Assembly (NCBI RefSeq): GCF_016107705.1
Contig: NZ_JAEHGC010000001.1
Span: forward strand, 248,001-312,000
Source of the DNA: Neobacillus cucumis
Lineage (GTDB): Bacteria > Bacillota > Bacilli > Bacillales_B > DSM-18226
DNA: 64,000 bases
Direction of reading: 5' to 3'
Part shown: piece by piece, positions 42,637-51,282 of the stretch
How the letters are laid out: every line of letters begins with the position of its first letter
Position numbering within the stretch: position 1 is the first letter of the stretch
The notes under the pieces: model-generated
Told to the model about the DNA's origin: nothing
Database searches by the model: none
Seen by the model: the letters and a program-made list of their open reading frames with translations, nothing else
Translations under genes and position numbers: made by a program

Positions 42637-43211
42637 TCGACTGGAACTAAGATGATAAAGGAAATATCATCTTTTTCTAAGTCAAACTTCTCTGCTTTTA
42701 TTTTTAGATCACTTTTAAGTTTTAATTGCTGCATATGGACATAGACGCGTTTGTTGTCCGGCTGAATGTCCACTCCCCTAGGCAGCTTATAGTTTTCTTC
42801 AATGAATTTCAGTACATAGGAAACAGGCAAATTCAGGTTTCCGATTTTAATCGACTTTTGCTTCAGAACTAAATCACCGTTTGACAAAGCTTTCGGCTTA
42901 AAGGTCATTTTTAAATTAAGCTGTTCACTAAAAAACGGGATTGTTCCGTAAAGCTCAACCTCATCTCCTAATATAACACGATAAGCTATTGGGGAATCAG
43001 CCGCTTCTGTTTGTAAATAATGGTTGATAAGCCGATTCAAATCCTGCTTATTGGATCGAATCCGAAATGAAACATAATCCCCGTTTTGCCCTTTAACAAG
43101 GCTTTCCTGCTTCTCCGATGACGGAGATAATAGTTGGCCGCCAATAATCATGACAATTAAAATGTTAATCCCTAATAAGAGCCAGAATCCCCTTTTCCAT
43201 TTATTTTTCAT
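42633..43211 (-). CDS. ypmS: YpmS-like membrane-anchored protein
   Basis: This 192-residue protein has one N-terminal membrane segment (WLLLGINILIVMIIGGQLL) and an extracellular DUF2140 domain with alternating strands. Function unknown. It follows the SGNH lipoprotein gene ypmR after 6 bp, the same order as in B. subtilis. Ribosome binding site GAGGAG at long spacing. Confidence 0.88.
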   Translation of the reverse strand: MKNKWKRGFWLLLGINILIVMIIGGQLLSPSSEKQESLVKGQNGDYVSFRIRSNKQDLNRLINHYLQTEAADSPIAYRVILGDEVELYGTIPFFSEQLNLKMTFKPKALSNGDLVLKQKSIKIGNLNLPVSYVLKFIEENYKLPRGVDIQPDNKRVYVHMQQLKLKSDLKIKAEKFDLEKDDISFIILVPVE

Positions 43212-43217
43212 ACAAAA

Positions 43218-44042
43218 CTAATTCTCCTCTTTACTGACCATCAACGAATTCCTTTCCAGATCAGGTAATGTGCGTTCTCCCAGTGTCTGGTTAAGCCTCC
43301 CAGCAATTAATTTATATCCTTTATCATTTGGATGAAAATTATCCTTATACAAAAGATTTTCCGAGTTCTCATTAAACAAGTCGTCAATATGGACAAAGTA
43401 GGCATTGGGATAATTAGCAATTACAGACTGACCAGCGCTGTTCCAATCCCCGACAATTTGGTCGAGTTCCTTAATATTGCCAAACCATTTAGAAAACGGA
43501 TTGTACAATCCGACCAAAACGATTTTGGCGTTGGGATTTTCCTGTGTAATGGTCTCCATTATTTGCGTCAAATGGACACTATATTCCTCTTTGCCTCTCG
43601 TGAAATCGGAAAATTGCAGATCGGTGATATTATCTCTAAGAACTTTTACAATATCATTGCCGCCAATGGTTAGGATCACTAAATCAGCCTGTGATATGGC
43701 CGATTTCACTTCCGGCGTTTGCAGCCGCTTCATCAATTGTGTTGTCCGGTTTCCCTTTACACCAAAATTATAAAATTCCGCTTCTTTTATGCCCTTTTCC
43801 TTTTCAAGCATTTTTTTAAGATAAGGCAAATATCCGCCTTTATTCGTGCTATCACCGACACCTTGTGTTAAGGAATCACCTGCAGAAACAACGGTTAATT
43901 TTCGTGGAATAAAATCAGCCGGCACTTGCTTATAAACAATCTTTGAAGCTTTTTTATAGGAGTGCGGTGTCCATTGAGTGGACCCGCCACAGGAACAAAG
44001 GAATAATGAGGAGAGAATTAGAAGAGTGAAAAACATTTTCAT
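43218..44042 (-). CDS. ypmR: SGNH/GDSL hydrolase lipoprotein YpmR
   Basis: This 274-residue lipoprotein has lipobox LFLCSCGGS (Cys at about residue 18). The SGNH motifs are SAGDSLTQGVGDS (nucleophile Ser), GGND and the C-terminal DNFHPNDKGY (Asp/His). Likely an extracellular esterase/lipase. First gene of the ypmR-ypmS unit, with an extended -10 promoter and a consensus cre site upstream. Confidence 0.92.
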   Translation of the reverse strand: MKMFFTLLILSSLFLCSCGGSTQWTPHSYKKASKIVYKQVPADFIPRKLTVVSAGDSLTQGVGDSTNKGGYLPYLKKMLEKEKGIKEAEFYNFGVKGNRTTQLMKRLQTPEVKSAISQADLVILTIGGNDIVKVLRDNITDLQFSDFTRGKEEYSVHLTQIMETITQENPNAKIVLVGLYNPFSKWFGNIKELDQIVGDWNSAGQSVIANYPNAYFVHIDDLFNENSENLLYKDNFHPNDKGYKLIAGRLNQTLGERTLPDLERNSLMVSKEEN

Positions 44043-44072
44043 AAGACTTCACCTTCCTCTCAAACTATAAAT

Positions 44073-44144
44073 ATTATAACATGTGAAAAAACATTCAAAC
44101 TGAATTGACAAAAACTAACAACCAAAGGGTTGAAAACGCTTTCA
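44073..44144 (-). promoter_or_regulatory. ypmRS promoter and cre (CcpA) site
   Basis: TGTTATAAT (extended -10, complement 44073-44081) precedes ypmR. A perfect cre match, TGAAAACGCTTTCA (44131-44144), is centred about 71 bp upstream of the predicted start, a position more typical of CcpA activation than repression. Confidence 0.6.
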
Positions 44145-44160
44145 AAATAGGGTTTGGCGG

Positions 44161-44193
44161 TAAAAAAAATAGACCTATTTATTAGGTCTATTT
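44161..44193 (-). terminator. Terminator of the SCO1-like gene
   Basis: AAATAGACCTA/TAGGTCTATTT stem then TTTTT on the minus strand. Confidence 0.95.
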
Positions 44194-44766
44194 CAGTGCT
44201 TTAATATCATTGATAATTTCATCATATGGAACTTCTTTAAAACCGTTATAAGATTTTTTAATATTTCCATCCTGATCAACTAAATAGATGGAGGTACCGT
44301 GAATTACCTGGTTCCCCTCTTCTGGTTTTTTGACAAGGGCCTTGTAATTTTTCAAGGCAAAATTTTCGATAAATGACTGGGAATAGCCGGTTAAGAATGT
44401 CCAATTTTTAAAATCAATTTGATATTGATTGGCAAACTCCGTTAATTTTTGTGGAGTATCTACCTTTGGATCCACACTATAGGAAACAAACTCGACATTT
44501 TTCAAACCTTCATCCTTCACCTTTTTTTGCAGCTTTTGCATATTGGCTGTCATCGGTGGACAAATATCCACACAGCTGGTAAAAATAAAATCAGATATCC
44601 AGACCTTCCCTTTTAAATCCTTTAATCCAAAGGGCTTACCGGCTTGAGTTGTGGCTGTAAAATCCTTTATTGGCCAATTTACTGCATTTTTGATTTCTTT
44701 CTTTCCACAAGCTGACAAAACCAATGTACATAATAACAATAAAGTCAGCCAAATCCGAACTTTCAT
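44188..44766 (-). CDS. ypmQ: SCO1/SenC-family copper chaperone lipoprotein (YpmQ)
   Basis: This 192-residue lipoprotein has lipobox LVLSACGKK and a thioredoxin-like domain with the copper-binding CVDICPP (CxxxC) and a distal HGTSIYLVD histidine. It helps assemble the CuA centre of cytochrome c oxidase outside the membrane. The ATG at 44766 follows GGGTGATATC. Gene order with ypmR and ypmS matches B. subtilis. Confidence 0.93.
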   Translation of the reverse strand: MKVRIWLTLLLLCTLVLSACGKKEIKNAVNWPIKDFTATTQAGKPFGLKDLKGKVWISDFIFTSCVDICPPMTANMQKLQKKVKDEGLKNVEFVSYSVDPKVDTPQKLTEFANQYQIDFKNWTFLTGYSQSFIENFALKNYKALVKKPEEGNQVIHGTSIYLVDQDGNIKKSYNGFKEVPYDEIINDIKALK

Positions 44767-44846
44767 GATATCACCCATTACTTTTCTTTTTCATTCCGTG
44801 TATAGTGTAACAAAGATTTGGATATGAAGAAAGCATTGTGACTGAA

Positions 44847-45998
44847 TTAATCGATTACTCCTGTTTGAACAATCGTGTTTTTTACCTTGACCTCAAATGA
44901 CGCCTGCTTGTATCGTTCTCTCCACTCATCTTTTGATAGTCTTTTTCCTCGTAAATGGGTCATGTATTCATTTCCAAACCCGACAGGATCTGAACTTAAA
45001 GATTGAAAATAATTGAGTAATTTTGTAATATCATGTTCCATCACTTTATTTATTTTCTTTTCTATCAACTTAATTGCCTTTGGATCCCCAACAGTTAACG
45101 GCTCTGTTGTTTCCAATAATCGGGCTTTTATCTTTACAGTTATCCGAAAACGCAGATTTTCTTTATCGATCAATTTGATTTTCGCACTGCTTTGAATATT
45201 ATCTATATTAACAAATAATTTATTATATAAATTACGAATTGCATGCTCACCTGTTTTCATCCGAATTTTTTCAAATTGGGAACGATCAAAACCGAGGTCT
45301 TTTGATCCGGCATTATATTTATCCGATAAGAGTTTTACATAAAACAGCTTGTCAGGCTTTATTTCAGCTACTAATCGGTCATCCTTAAACAAACCCATTC
45401 CTTTTATTTTGATATCATTGTTTTTAAGTTTTAAAATAGGCAGTAAGGGATCCTTGCCAAAATCATAATAGGTATGATTAAATTCCTGAAGTGTAGGAGA
45501 AAGAATTTGTTCACTTTCAACATTTTGTTTTATCAAGTTATACAAGTAGGTTCCCAGATTGACTTTATTATGAGTGACACCTGATTGCATTAAATCCGAC
45601 GTCTTTCCATCTGCAACGGTTAAATAAACCATATTCCCCACGGTAGCATCACGGTTCAATGCATCCACCAACTGGATAATCCCCTTCTCAGCAAGCTCTT
45701 TACTATATATGACACATCTCATTTGGCCAGTAACGAGTCGTTGGTTCGATTGAAGATTCTGCTTTTGTTTTAACCCCTTACTTGTATTGGCATCGACTGT
45801 AATTAATTTTGTCACATTTTGAGCCAGCGGATCGAATCGATGGACGACAACTGTCCCTTTAATTACATTTTCCTTCTCCAAATCATACCCAGCTGCTGTG
45901 ACCAATGCTAATTTTTCTAACTGTCTTGGTTCTACACACCCAGTGTTCATTACTATACAAAGAATCATCATCGGTAATAGTTTCCATTTAGGCCACAT
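44847..45998 (-). CDS. Spore germination lipoprotein, GerAC/GerBC family
   Basis: This 383-residue protein has signal peptide and lipobox VMNTGCVEPRQLEKLALV (Cys about residue 21) and the Ger(x)C N- and C-terminal domains. It is the inner-membrane lipoprotein subunit of a nutrient germinant receptor. AAGGAGGAAGAAAGCC precedes the ATG, which overlaps the end of the gerB-type gene by 11 nt. Third gene of the receptor operon. Nutrient specificity cannot be read. Confidence 0.93.
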   Translation of the reverse strand: MWPKWKLLPMMILCIVMNTGCVEPRQLEKLALVTAAGYDLEKENVIKGTVVVHRFDPLAQNVTKLITVDANTSKGLKQKQNLQSNQRLVTGQMRCVIYSKELAEKGIIQLVDALNRDATVGNMVYLTVADGKTSDLMQSGVTHNKVNLGTYLYNLIKQNVESEQILSPTLQEFNHTYYDFGKDPLLPILKLKNNDIKIKGMGLFKDDRLVAEIKPDKLFYVKLLSDKYNAGSKDLGFDRSQFEKIRMKTGEHAIRNLYNKLFVNIDNIQSSAKIKLIDKENLRFRITVKIKARLLETTEPLTVGDPKAIKLIEKKINKVMEHDITKLLNYFQSLSSDPVGFGNEYMTHLRGKRLSKDEWRERYKQASFEVKVKNTIVQTGVID

Positions 45999-47103
45999 TG
46001 GCTTTCTTCCTCCTTTGAAACCATTTTTTCACGAAGACAATCATTGCAAGCAGAATCGGGTAACAGAAGGCGGCAATAAATCCAGCCTTTGCTACATAAT
46101 CTGTAGCCATATTCATTTGATATCTGGCTTTAAAAAAAAAGGTGGCTCCCCAAGTTAGGATCGCTAAAATCCAGATCCCATGTTTTTGTTTTTTATTAAA
46201 AATCCTCATAAATCCTTTTGACGCTGCCCAGAGATACGCACACATATTGGGCAAAATGATTAACATCCAAAAGGAAACGGCAATAAATTCGAAACGCTCA
46301 AGATTTGGGAGCCGAACAATTTTAAACATTGACAATACTGGCCAGATGGTACGGGCCAGACTATCTTCTGCAAAAAACGTTATAGATACAAGGGTTACGA
46401 TCCCAAATAACAACGTTGTATATAAATTTCCAATTTGAGTAAAAAGAAAGACTTTCTCTTTTTCCTTCACATAGGGATAAACAAATAACAGTAGTTCAAA
46501 TCCCATGATGGATAGGGAGGAGTCATGTATTCCAGTCAATAGCTGCTTCATATCGGCAGACATGATTGGAAACAAATGGGTAAAATCAGAATAATGTATC
46601 GGCACCAGGAGCAGAGCACCCAGCCAGATGGTCCCTACTACCGAAAGAAAGGCAACTCCAATCACAACCCGAATGCCCCCATATACCGAATAAACGGCTA
46701 AGAGAATAAGAACACCAGCTAACTGCCATGTCGGCAAATCTGGAAAAATCCACACTCGAACAATTTCAATATAATTCATAAAAATAACAAAAAAATCAGC
46801 CGTTAAATAAAGCATATAAAGAATATTTAGTCCATTCCCGATCCATTTTCCAAAAACATCGATGTGAATTCCATATAAATCGGCACTATCATATTGCTTT
46901 AGAATCAACACCATCAACCCTAAGACAAGGCCCGCTAGGATTCCCGCCAATAACACAGAAATCCAAGCGTCGTGTTTAGCAGACAGATACACAATCCGCG
47001 GCAGTCCAATTAATCCAACTCCCGTTTGTACGGAATGAATAAAAAACATTAGAAGAAAGGCATTAAATAGTAAACCTTCTCTTGGACGTAAATTTACCTT
47101 CAT
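45988..47103 (-). CDS. Spore germination permease-like protein, GerAB family
   Basis: This protein of about 371 residues has around ten membrane segments of the APC/GerAB type, starting MKVNLRPREGLLFNAFLLMF. GerAB-type subunits bind the nutrient germinant. The ATG at 47103 follows GGGGAGAGATC. Middle gene of the operon. Confidence 0.93.
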   Translation of the reverse strand: MKVNLRPREGLLFNAFLLMFFIHSVQTGVGLIGLPRIVYLSAKHDAWISVLLAGILAGLVLGLMVLILKQYDSADLYGIHIDVFGKWIGNGLNILYMLYLTADFFVIFMNYIEIVRVWIFPDLPTWQLAGVLILLAVYSVYGGIRVVIGVAFLSVVGTIWLGALLLVPIHYSDFTHLFPIMSADMKQLLTGIHDSSLSIMGFELLLFVYPYVKEKEKVFLFTQIGNLYTTLLFGIVTLVSITFFAEDSLARTIWPVLSMFKIVRLPNLERFEFIAVSFWMLIILPNMCAYLWAASKGFMRIFNKKQKHGIWILAILTWGATFFFKARYQMNMATDYVAKAGFIAAFCYPILLAMIVFVKKWFQRRKKANVA

Positions 47104-47113
47104 GATCTCTCCC

Positions 47114-48631
47114 CTATTCATCTACATCCTTTTTACTCTTTGCTTTTTTTGGTGGAAATCGATAAGGATTCTCAGGATGGTTTGTTACGGGCCTGTATGG
47201 AAGATATTTAGGAGGAATTCTGAAGACGCTATATCCTAAATCTCTCCATCTAAAGGGATAAATTGGTGCAAGATAGGGTCTTCCTAACGTATCCAATTTT
47301 ATGAGGTGAATGAGGAAAAAACAAAACGAAACCATTATGCCAATTCCCCCCCATAACCCCGCCATAATGATTATCGGAAAGCGAATGATTCGAATAGCTG
47401 TACCCATTAGGTAACTTGGAGTCGTAAAAGAACCAAGAGCACTTAGGGCAATAATAATAATAAGAATATTACTTGTAAAACCCGCATCAACCGCGGCTTG
47501 TCCAATTACAATACCGCCTACAATACCCATGGTTTGACCGACCTTGGTCGGCAGCCGTGCACCAGCCTCCCTTAATAGTTCAATAATGAACTCAAGAAGA
47601 AGAGCTTCAAAAACAGGCGGAAATGGAACTTGTGAACGTGATTGCCCCAGTGAAACAAGTAGAGGTGACGGAATTACCTCATAATGATAGGTCAAAACCG
47701 AAACATATGCCGGTGTAAGCAAAACGGATAAAAAAGTTGCCAGTAAACGTAGCATACGAAGAAAAAAGCCCATATTCCAACGCATATAAACATCTTCTGT
47801 TGATTCAAAAAACGTAAAGAAGGGTGTAGGACCATAGAGTGCATCCGGACTTCGGTCCATAAGAACCGCTACCTTGCCACTCAGTAAAGCAATCGTAATA
47901 CGGTCCGGCAATTCCGTTGTAATTAACTGCGGAAATACAGTCCAGCTGTTACTTTCTAACAATTGTCCAAGAACAGTGCTATCAGCTACATGATCAATAT
48001 TCAGATCATTGATCCGTTGCCTAAATGTGTTGACATTTTCGTCATCGGCAACACCTTTTATATAAACAAGCTTTGCCTGTTTTTTTGATCTCGTGCCAAT
48101 CGTGAGGTCCTCCATGCACAAATTTGGATCCTTTAGATTATTCCGTAAAATATTGATATTTCCAAGAAGTGATTCTGTAAAAGCAATTTTTGGACCGTAA
48201 ACTAGTGATTCCGTTTCCGCTTTTTCCAGTGATCGTTCAACTGTTTTCGATGCAATTGCTAACAGACCATATGGTTCACCATCGATATAAATATAAATCT
48301 GCCCTTCAATTAATGCCTGAATGACATCTTTCAGTTTATTAGCAGCAGAAAGCTGAGCAATCGGCAAAATTTGTGCCAGAGATTCAGGAGTCCATTTGAA
48401 TTGTGTACTTTTAATAATTGGATCAAGAATATCCTGATCTAATCCATTTTTATCAATTAAGCTGCTTAAGTAGCAAAATAGAATCTTTTTTCCTTCTTTT
48501 GTAAGTGTTCTAAAGGTTAAATCCGAGCAAGCATTTAGCTCCTGCTTTAATTCTTCCTTCAGTTCCTCCACACTTAAGCAATGTGTTTTCGTTTCTTCTG
48601 AAGTTTTTTTCCCCGTCATCCATTTGAACAT
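47114..48631 (-). CDS. Spore germination receptor subunit, GerAA family
   Basis: This protein of about 505 residues has a hydrophilic N-terminal domain (about 1-270), the conserved RSPDALYGPTPFFTFFES and FPPVFEALLLEFIIELLREA segments and several membrane spans, then a basic proline-rich C-terminus. GerAA-type proteins form oligomeric channels for ion release. ATG 48631 has AAAGGTG 6 bp upstream. First gene of the gerA-B-C operon. Confidence 0.93.
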   Translation of the reverse strand: MFKWMTGKKTSEETKTHCLSVEELKEELKQELNACSDLTFRTLTKEGKKILFCYLSSLIDKNGLDQDILDPIIKSTQFKWTPESLAQILPIAQLSAANKLKDVIQALIEGQIYIYIDGEPYGLLAIASKTVERSLEKAETESLVYGPKIAFTESLLGNINILRNNLKDPNLCMEDLTIGTRSKKQAKLVYIKGVADDENVNTFRQRINDLNIDHVADSTVLGQLLESNSWTVFPQLITTELPDRITIALLSGKVAVLMDRSPDALYGPTPFFTFFESTEDVYMRWNMGFFLRMLRLLATFLSVLLTPAYVSVLTYHYEVIPSPLLVSLGQSRSQVPFPPVFEALLLEFIIELLREAGARLPTKVGQTMGIVGGIVIGQAAVDAGFTSNILIIIIALSALGSFTTPSYLMGTAIRIIRFPIIIMAGLWGGIGIMVSFCFFLIHLIKLDTLGRPYLAPIYPFRWRDLGYSVFRIPPKYLPYRPVTNHPENPYRFPPKKAKSKKDVDE

Positions 48632-48689
48632 TGGCAACACCTTTGAACTTCAATTTTTTTTAGCATTACCAAATAAGCTATATTTAACC

Positions 48690-48723
48690 AAAAAGAACAG
48701 GATGGTGACCAGCACCATCCTGT
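48690..48723 (-). terminator. Terminator of the DUF418 gene
   Basis: ACAGGATGGTG/CACCATCCTGT stem then TCTTTTT on the minus strand. Confidence 0.9.
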
Positions 48724-48724
48724 T

Positions 48725-49705
48725 TTATGGTTTTTCTTTGTATATTGCCAACCGCCAAATCCATTCAAGCGGCCCGTATTGATAATAATGCAGCCAAACT
48801 GCGCTAAATAATAACTGTATGGAATAGATAACTAAGCATATATATAAGGTATTCAAATAGGTTATATGCCCGAATAGGTCGAAGGCATTTCCAACGAATA
48901 AAATGAAGACGGTTTGGGAGACATAGTTGGTGAGCGACATCCGTCCATAGCTTTTTAATGGAGATAATATTTTTCGAAACAGTTGAGATTGCAAAAGTAG
49001 AATCAGTATCCCAACATAAAAGGTAGAAACAATGGGACCAATCATAATGCCGATGGTTAAAAACCAATTCGAATGGAACGGATTAAATGGAGCCGAGGGC
49101 ATATGTTGATATTGAAAAAATAGACCAAGAACGGTCACGAGAAACGCTGACACTGTAAGAATAGTAATTTGTTTTTTTTTTTGAGTAATCTCTTCAAACA
49201 CTCGATATTGACCAGCTGCAAGACCTAATAAGATTAGGGGCACTGTCATAAATATTTTCGTAGCCAAGATGGCGAATAGAATGAGCAACAAAATCCCAAT
49301 TGCCAAGTTAATCTCTTTTCTTACTTTATAAAAAGGCAATAGAATCAGACCACAGCTTGCATAAACGGTTAGAGCTTCTCCCGGCTGAAAAATAAAGTGA
49401 ACAAACCCGAAGATAAAAAGAATAATGATTCTACGTAAAAATAAAACCATAGCATTTTTCCCTTTTATCACTGCTCTAGTGAGAAAAATATACATGCCGA
49501 CACCAAACAAAAAGGAAAAAATCGGGTAAAAACGCCCTTCGACAAACAGAAATAAAAACTTTTGATAGGAGTCATCATTGGAGTCTGGGAGCGGCTTTTG
49601 TGCTGATAGTATCGCAAGAATATTAACTAAGATGATTCCTAAAAGCGCAAAACCTCTTAAGTAATCAAGTGTATCTATACGTTCGTTTCGTTCAACTTTG
49701 TTCAT
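48725..49705 (-). CDS. DUF418 membrane protein
   Basis: This 326-residue polytopic protein has about eight hydrophobic segments, starting NERIDTLDYLRGFALLGIIL, an N-terminus shared with acyltransferase-3-type (heparan-alpha-glucosaminide acetyltransferase-like) membrane proteins, and the C-terminal DUF418 region (YGRMSLTNYVSQT, WIWRLAIY). Function unproven. Start behind AGAGGAAGTTAATC. Confidence 0.85.
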   Translation of the reverse strand: MNKVERNERIDTLDYLRGFALLGIILVNILAILSAQKPLPDSNDDSYQKFLFLFVEGRFYPIFSFLFGVGMYIFLTRAVIKGKNAMVLFLRRIIILFIFGFVHFIFQPGEALTVYASCGLILLPFYKVRKEINLAIGILLLILFAILATKIFMTVPLILLGLAAGQYRVFEEITQKKKQITILTVSAFLVTVLGLFFQYQHMPSAPFNPFHSNWFLTIGIMIGPIVSTFYVGILILLLQSQLFRKILSPLKSYGRMSLTNYVSQTVFILFVGNAFDLFGHITYLNTLYICLVIYSIQLLFSAVWLHYYQYGPLEWIWRLAIYKEKP

Positions 49706-49721
49706 GATTAACTTCCTCTAT

Positions 49722-49753
49722 AAAAATTGGATGGTGTTTTGGCACCATCCAAT
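49722..49753 (-). terminator. Terminator of the degV-type gene
   Basis: ATTGGATGGTG/CACCATCCAAT stem then TTTTATAG on the minus strand. Confidence 0.9.
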
Positions 49754-49763
49754 CTTACAATCC

Positions 49764-50606
49764 TTATTCATAGTAATACATTAAGGCAATCGCACCAGGT
49801 CCTGCATGTGTGATTACCGTCGGCCCTGTATAGTCAATTTCCACGTCCTGAACACCAGTTAATTCGAAAATGCTCTCTTTTATTTTTACCGCAAGCTCAT
49901 TGGCCCCTGCATGGGCAATCCCTACGCCTCGAACGGTTTTCCCCTTGATATCCTCAGTAAATTGTTTCGTAAAAAACTTTACCACCTGGGAGTAACTCCT
50001 TGCCTTTGTAACCGGCGTATACTCTGCACCTTCAAGCGAGGCTATTGGTTTAATATTTAACAAAGAACCAATAAATGCTCTGCCTTTGCCAATTCGGCCG
50101 CCTTTTACAAGGTTCTCTAATGTATCCACCATTATATATAATTTAGTATGGTTTCGGACTGTTTCAAGACGTTCAAGGATCTCTTCCATACTTTTTTCCT
50201 GCTTGGCCATTTCAGCCGCTTCCCTTACTTGAAAGGATAAAGCCTTTGAAATAAATTTGGAATCAAAAACGGTCACTTTTGTCTTTGTCATTTGGGCAGC
50301 GCTTTCCGCAGAGCGAACGGTTCCACTCATTTTTCCCGTCATATGGATGGAAAGAACCTCATATCCTTCTTCCCCTAAGCGGTCATATACTTCAAGAAAA
50401 GCGCCCGTGGAGGGCTGTGAGCTTTTCGGCAATTCATCTGTTTGACTCATATTTTTTATAAAATCAACCGGATCCAATTCCACCCGGTCTAGGTAGGTTT
50501 CTCCATTTATGGTAATCGACAAAGGCACAACCTCAACACCAAGTTGATCAATCACATCTTGAGGCATGTCCATTGTTGAATCGGTTACAATTTTAATTTT
50601 ACTCAT
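49764..50606 (-). CDS. DegV-family fatty-acid-binding protein (FakB-like)
   Basis: This 280-residue protein has the DegV signature KIVTDSTMDMPQDVIDQLGV, PLSITINGETYLD, LPKSSQPSTGAF and the ITHAGPGAIALMYY end. FakB-type DegV proteins carry fatty acids to the FakA kinase for phosphorylation. Start behind GGGGAAGTGACTAA. No fakA nearby. Confidence 0.9.
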   Translation of the reverse strand: MSKIKIVTDSTMDMPQDVIDQLGVEVVPLSITINGETYLDRVELDPVDFIKNMSQTDELPKSSQPSTGAFLEVYDRLGEEGYEVLSIHMTGKMSGTVRSAESAAQMTKTKVTVFDSKFISKALSFQVREAAEMAKQEKSMEEILERLETVRNHTKLYIMVDTLENLVKGGRIGKGRAFIGSLLNIKPIASLEGAEYTPVTKARSYSQVVKFFTKQFTEDIKGKTVRGVGIAHAGANELAVKIKESIFELTGVQDVEIDYTGPTVITHAGPGAIALMYYYE

Positions 50607-50702
50607 TTAGTCACTTCCCCACTCTTACTGCTTTGTATTATACAGGTTACACCTTTTGATGGAAACACAATCTCTCATTTTATTTTAATAAAGTAGTTTT
50701 TT

Positions 50703-50735
50703 CAAAAAATAAAGAGCATCGGTCAGCCGATGCTC
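50703..50735 (-). terminator. Terminator of ypmT
   Basis: GAGCATCGG/CCGATGCTC stem then TTTATTTTTTG on the minus strand. Confidence 0.9.
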
Positions 50736-50742
50736 GAAGATA

Positions 50743-50994
50743 TTAAGCGTTGTTTTTTAATTCATCTACTTTAAATAGTTTTTCATAGTCTGGCCATTTC
50801 ATGACCTTTTTCAAATACTCTTTAAAGGAGTAACATCTTTTGGGACTTTGCTCTTTGTAGATGGACGTGATAAACGTCTGTAAACGGACTTGGATCATAA
50901 ATTTAAAAGGGCTATCTTCCTCCAATACAGGAATTTCCATGACTTTAACCTTCTGTCCAACAATCGTTTTGAACTCTAGGCTTTTTAGTAACAA
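50743..50994 (-). CDS. ypmT: DUF2535-family protein (YpmT)
   Basis: This 83-residue protein contains KSLEFKTIVGQKVKVMEIPV, then FKFMIQVRLQTFITSIY and YSFKEYLKKVMKWPDYEKLF, the DUF2535 signature. TTG 50994 has AAAGGA 9 bp upstream. Unknown function; positioned near other ypm genes as in B. subtilis. Confidence 0.8.
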   Translation of the reverse strand: MLLKSLEFKTIVGQKVKVMEIPVLEEDSPFKFMIQVRLQTFITSIYKEQSPKRCYSFKEYLKKVMKWPDYEKLFKVDELKNNA

Positions 50995-51282
50995 AAATAT
51001 CAATCCTTTTTACCCGTTTGATACTATTATACACCTTCCCTAACTCGAAATGTGTCTAATTGTGCTTGTATCGGAAAAATATTTGTGAAGTTTTTTCTTA
51101 AACATTTATTCTTTCCACATGCTTAGTAAGAAGATAGATTACTTACAAATGTGTTCATGTATAATCTTAGTTATTTCCTTTAAATTTCCAATTAATATGT
51201 CAAAAGTAGGGAAATTGTCTTGAAAAATAATTTAATAAAATTTAATATTATTATAATAGTAGATAAATCGAAAGGAACTGGG

